Origin: Caryophanales bacterium UBA4855
GTDB lineage: Bacteria > Bacillota_I > Bacilli_A > RFN20 > CAG-826
Length of the DNA: 13,688 bases
Direction: 5' to 3'
Assembly: GCA_002399785.1 (NCBI GenBank)
Contig: DHEH01000017.1
Location: 40,425 to 54,112 of the forward strand
Shown here piece after piece: positions 13,021 through 13,688 of this stretch. Both the position numbers and the translations under genes were made by a program. Numbering within the stretch: the first letter of the stretch is position 1; the number at the start of each line of letters is the position of its first letter. Under the pieces are notes generated by a model that ran no database searches, had not been told where the DNA came from, and saw only the letters and a list, made by a program, of their open reading frames with translations.

Positions 13021-13680
13021 ATGTACAAAGTTATCGATATTGAAAAATGGAATCGCCGTAGTCAATATGAATGGTTTTCGAAGTTTAGCAATCCTTGCTA
13101 TTCAATGAATGTTGATATTGATGTTACTAAAGTCGTGGAATTTACCAAAGAAACTAACACATCTTTTTTTATTAATTTTTTATATGTAATAATGAAATCA
13201 CTTAATAGTGTCGAAGAAATGCGTCTTAGAATTGTCGACAATGTAGTTCGCTTGTACGATAACATTGATCCAACCTACACTATTTTATTAAAAGATTATA
13301 ATTTTGAAAACGCTGGCAACAAAATGTTTGATAACTATAAAGATTTTTATGAAGATGCAAATAACGAAATAAGCTCAATCAAAAATCAAAACGGAAAAAA
13401 CATCGAATATAATAGCGAAAATAATTATGCTGTTTATTATATAACCTGCGTTCCATGGGTAAATTACACCGCAATGACTCATCCTGTTCCAAACAATATG
13501 CCTGAATCATCAAGCGTTCCTCGTATTTGTTTTTCAAAATATTCACTTAAAGACGGAAAATATATTTTATCATTTAATATAAATGTTTCTCATGCCTTAG
13601 TCGATGGATATCCATTAAGTAAAGCTTTTAATAAATTGATCGAAAACTCTTTAAATCCTGAATTAATTCTCAAAAAATAA
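13021..13680 (+). CDS. Chloramphenicol acetyltransferase-fold (CatA-like) protein
   Basis: A 219-aa protein, the length typical of type A chloramphenicol acetyltransferase (CAT). I start it at ATG 13021, preceded by AGAAGGA at 6 nt, and not at the in-frame ATG 12988, which has no ribosome site; MYKVIDIEKWNRRSQYEWF is the family's normal opening. The C-terminal motif NVSHALVDGYPLSKAF (188-203) corresponds to the CAT active site HHxxxDG: catalytic His191, Asp195 and Gly196 are kept, but the preceding His is Ser. VPWVNYTAMTHP (144-155) aligns with the acceptor-site strand. CATs are cytosolic trimers that transfer acetyl from acetyl-CoA to a hydroxyl. Chromosomal members of this kind often do not confer resistance, so the natural acceptor is open. 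A TATATT at 12981-12986 may be the -10. Only 97 nt separate it from the broken antiporter. Confidence 0.85.
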   Translation: MYKVIDIEKWNRRSQYEWFSKFSNPCYSMNVDIDVTKVVEFTKETNTSFFINFLYVIMKSLNSVEEMRLRIVDNVVRLYDNIDPTYTILLKDYNFENAGNKMFDNYKDFYEDANNEISSIKNQNGKNIEYNSENNYAVYYITCVPWVNYTAMTHPVPNNMPESSSVPRICFSKYSLKDGKYILSFNINVSHALVDGYPLSKAFNKLIENSLNPELILKK

Positions 13681-13688
13681 AAAATAAT

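Noticed and set aside
1..13688. CRISPR array, toxin-antitoxin pair, phage genes or transposase
   Set aside because: No regularly spaced repeats beyond the two-copy 22-mer, and no protein with such motifs on either strand.

Overview
The window looks like chromosomal DNA of a low-GC Bacillota (Bacilli-type, possibly from the lineages near Mollicutes or Erysipelotrichia). From about 1.4 kb to the end it is very AT-rich. It has Gram-positive Shine-Dalgarno sites, short sigma-70-type promoters (several with an extended -10), CCA-encoding tRNA genes, and a spermidine/putrescine ABC operon whose ATPase is enlarged in the way I recall for mycoplasma PotA. All intact low-GC genes end in TAA or TAG and use TGG for Trp, so nothing indicates UGA recoding. 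The first 1.4 kb is visibly richer in G+C and has different codon habits, so it may be transferred DNA, an island edge or an assembly join.

Layout. 1-1332: a Crp/Fnr-type regulator (+) whose N-terminus appears interrupted, convergent with and overlapping at the 3' end a bicupin protein (-). 1333-1796: no gene, but a promoter for the cupin gene, an FNR-like palindrome, a 16-bp piece of tRNA-Arg sequence and a 22-bp direct repeat. 1797-1873: tRNA-Arg(ACG) (-). 1974-3669: a two-gene unit of unknown function (+), a two-TM protein and a SAM-methyltransferase/spermidine-synthase-like protein, ended by a bidirectional terminator shared with tRNA-Cys(GCA) (-). 3836-9390: operon on the minus strand, transcribed potA-potB-potC-potD-alpha/beta hydrolase. 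9608-11251: argS (-). 11352-11428: tRNA-Arg(UCU) (+), divergent from argS. 11597-12923: a fluoride-type (crcB motif) riboswitch followed by a cation:proton antiporter gene broken by at least four lesions. 13021-13680: a chloramphenicol-acetyltransferase-fold protein.

How it works together. The pot operon encodes a complete polyamine importer (ATPase, two permeases, a lipid-anchored binding protein). It departs from the textbook form in three ways: PotA has a helical-domain insertion and two TOBE-like repeats, PotC has an extra C-terminal TM helix, and PotD has a C-terminal TM helix besides its lipoprotein signal. The arginine translation genes (argS, tRNA-Arg UCU, tRNA-Arg ACG) lie within 10 kb. 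The most striking item is the fluoride riboswitch still recognisable ahead of a dead antiporter gene, a case of fluoride-stress defence being lost. I did not find a clearly new multi-gene system; the best candidate for uncharacterised biology is the two-gene unit at 1974-3669.
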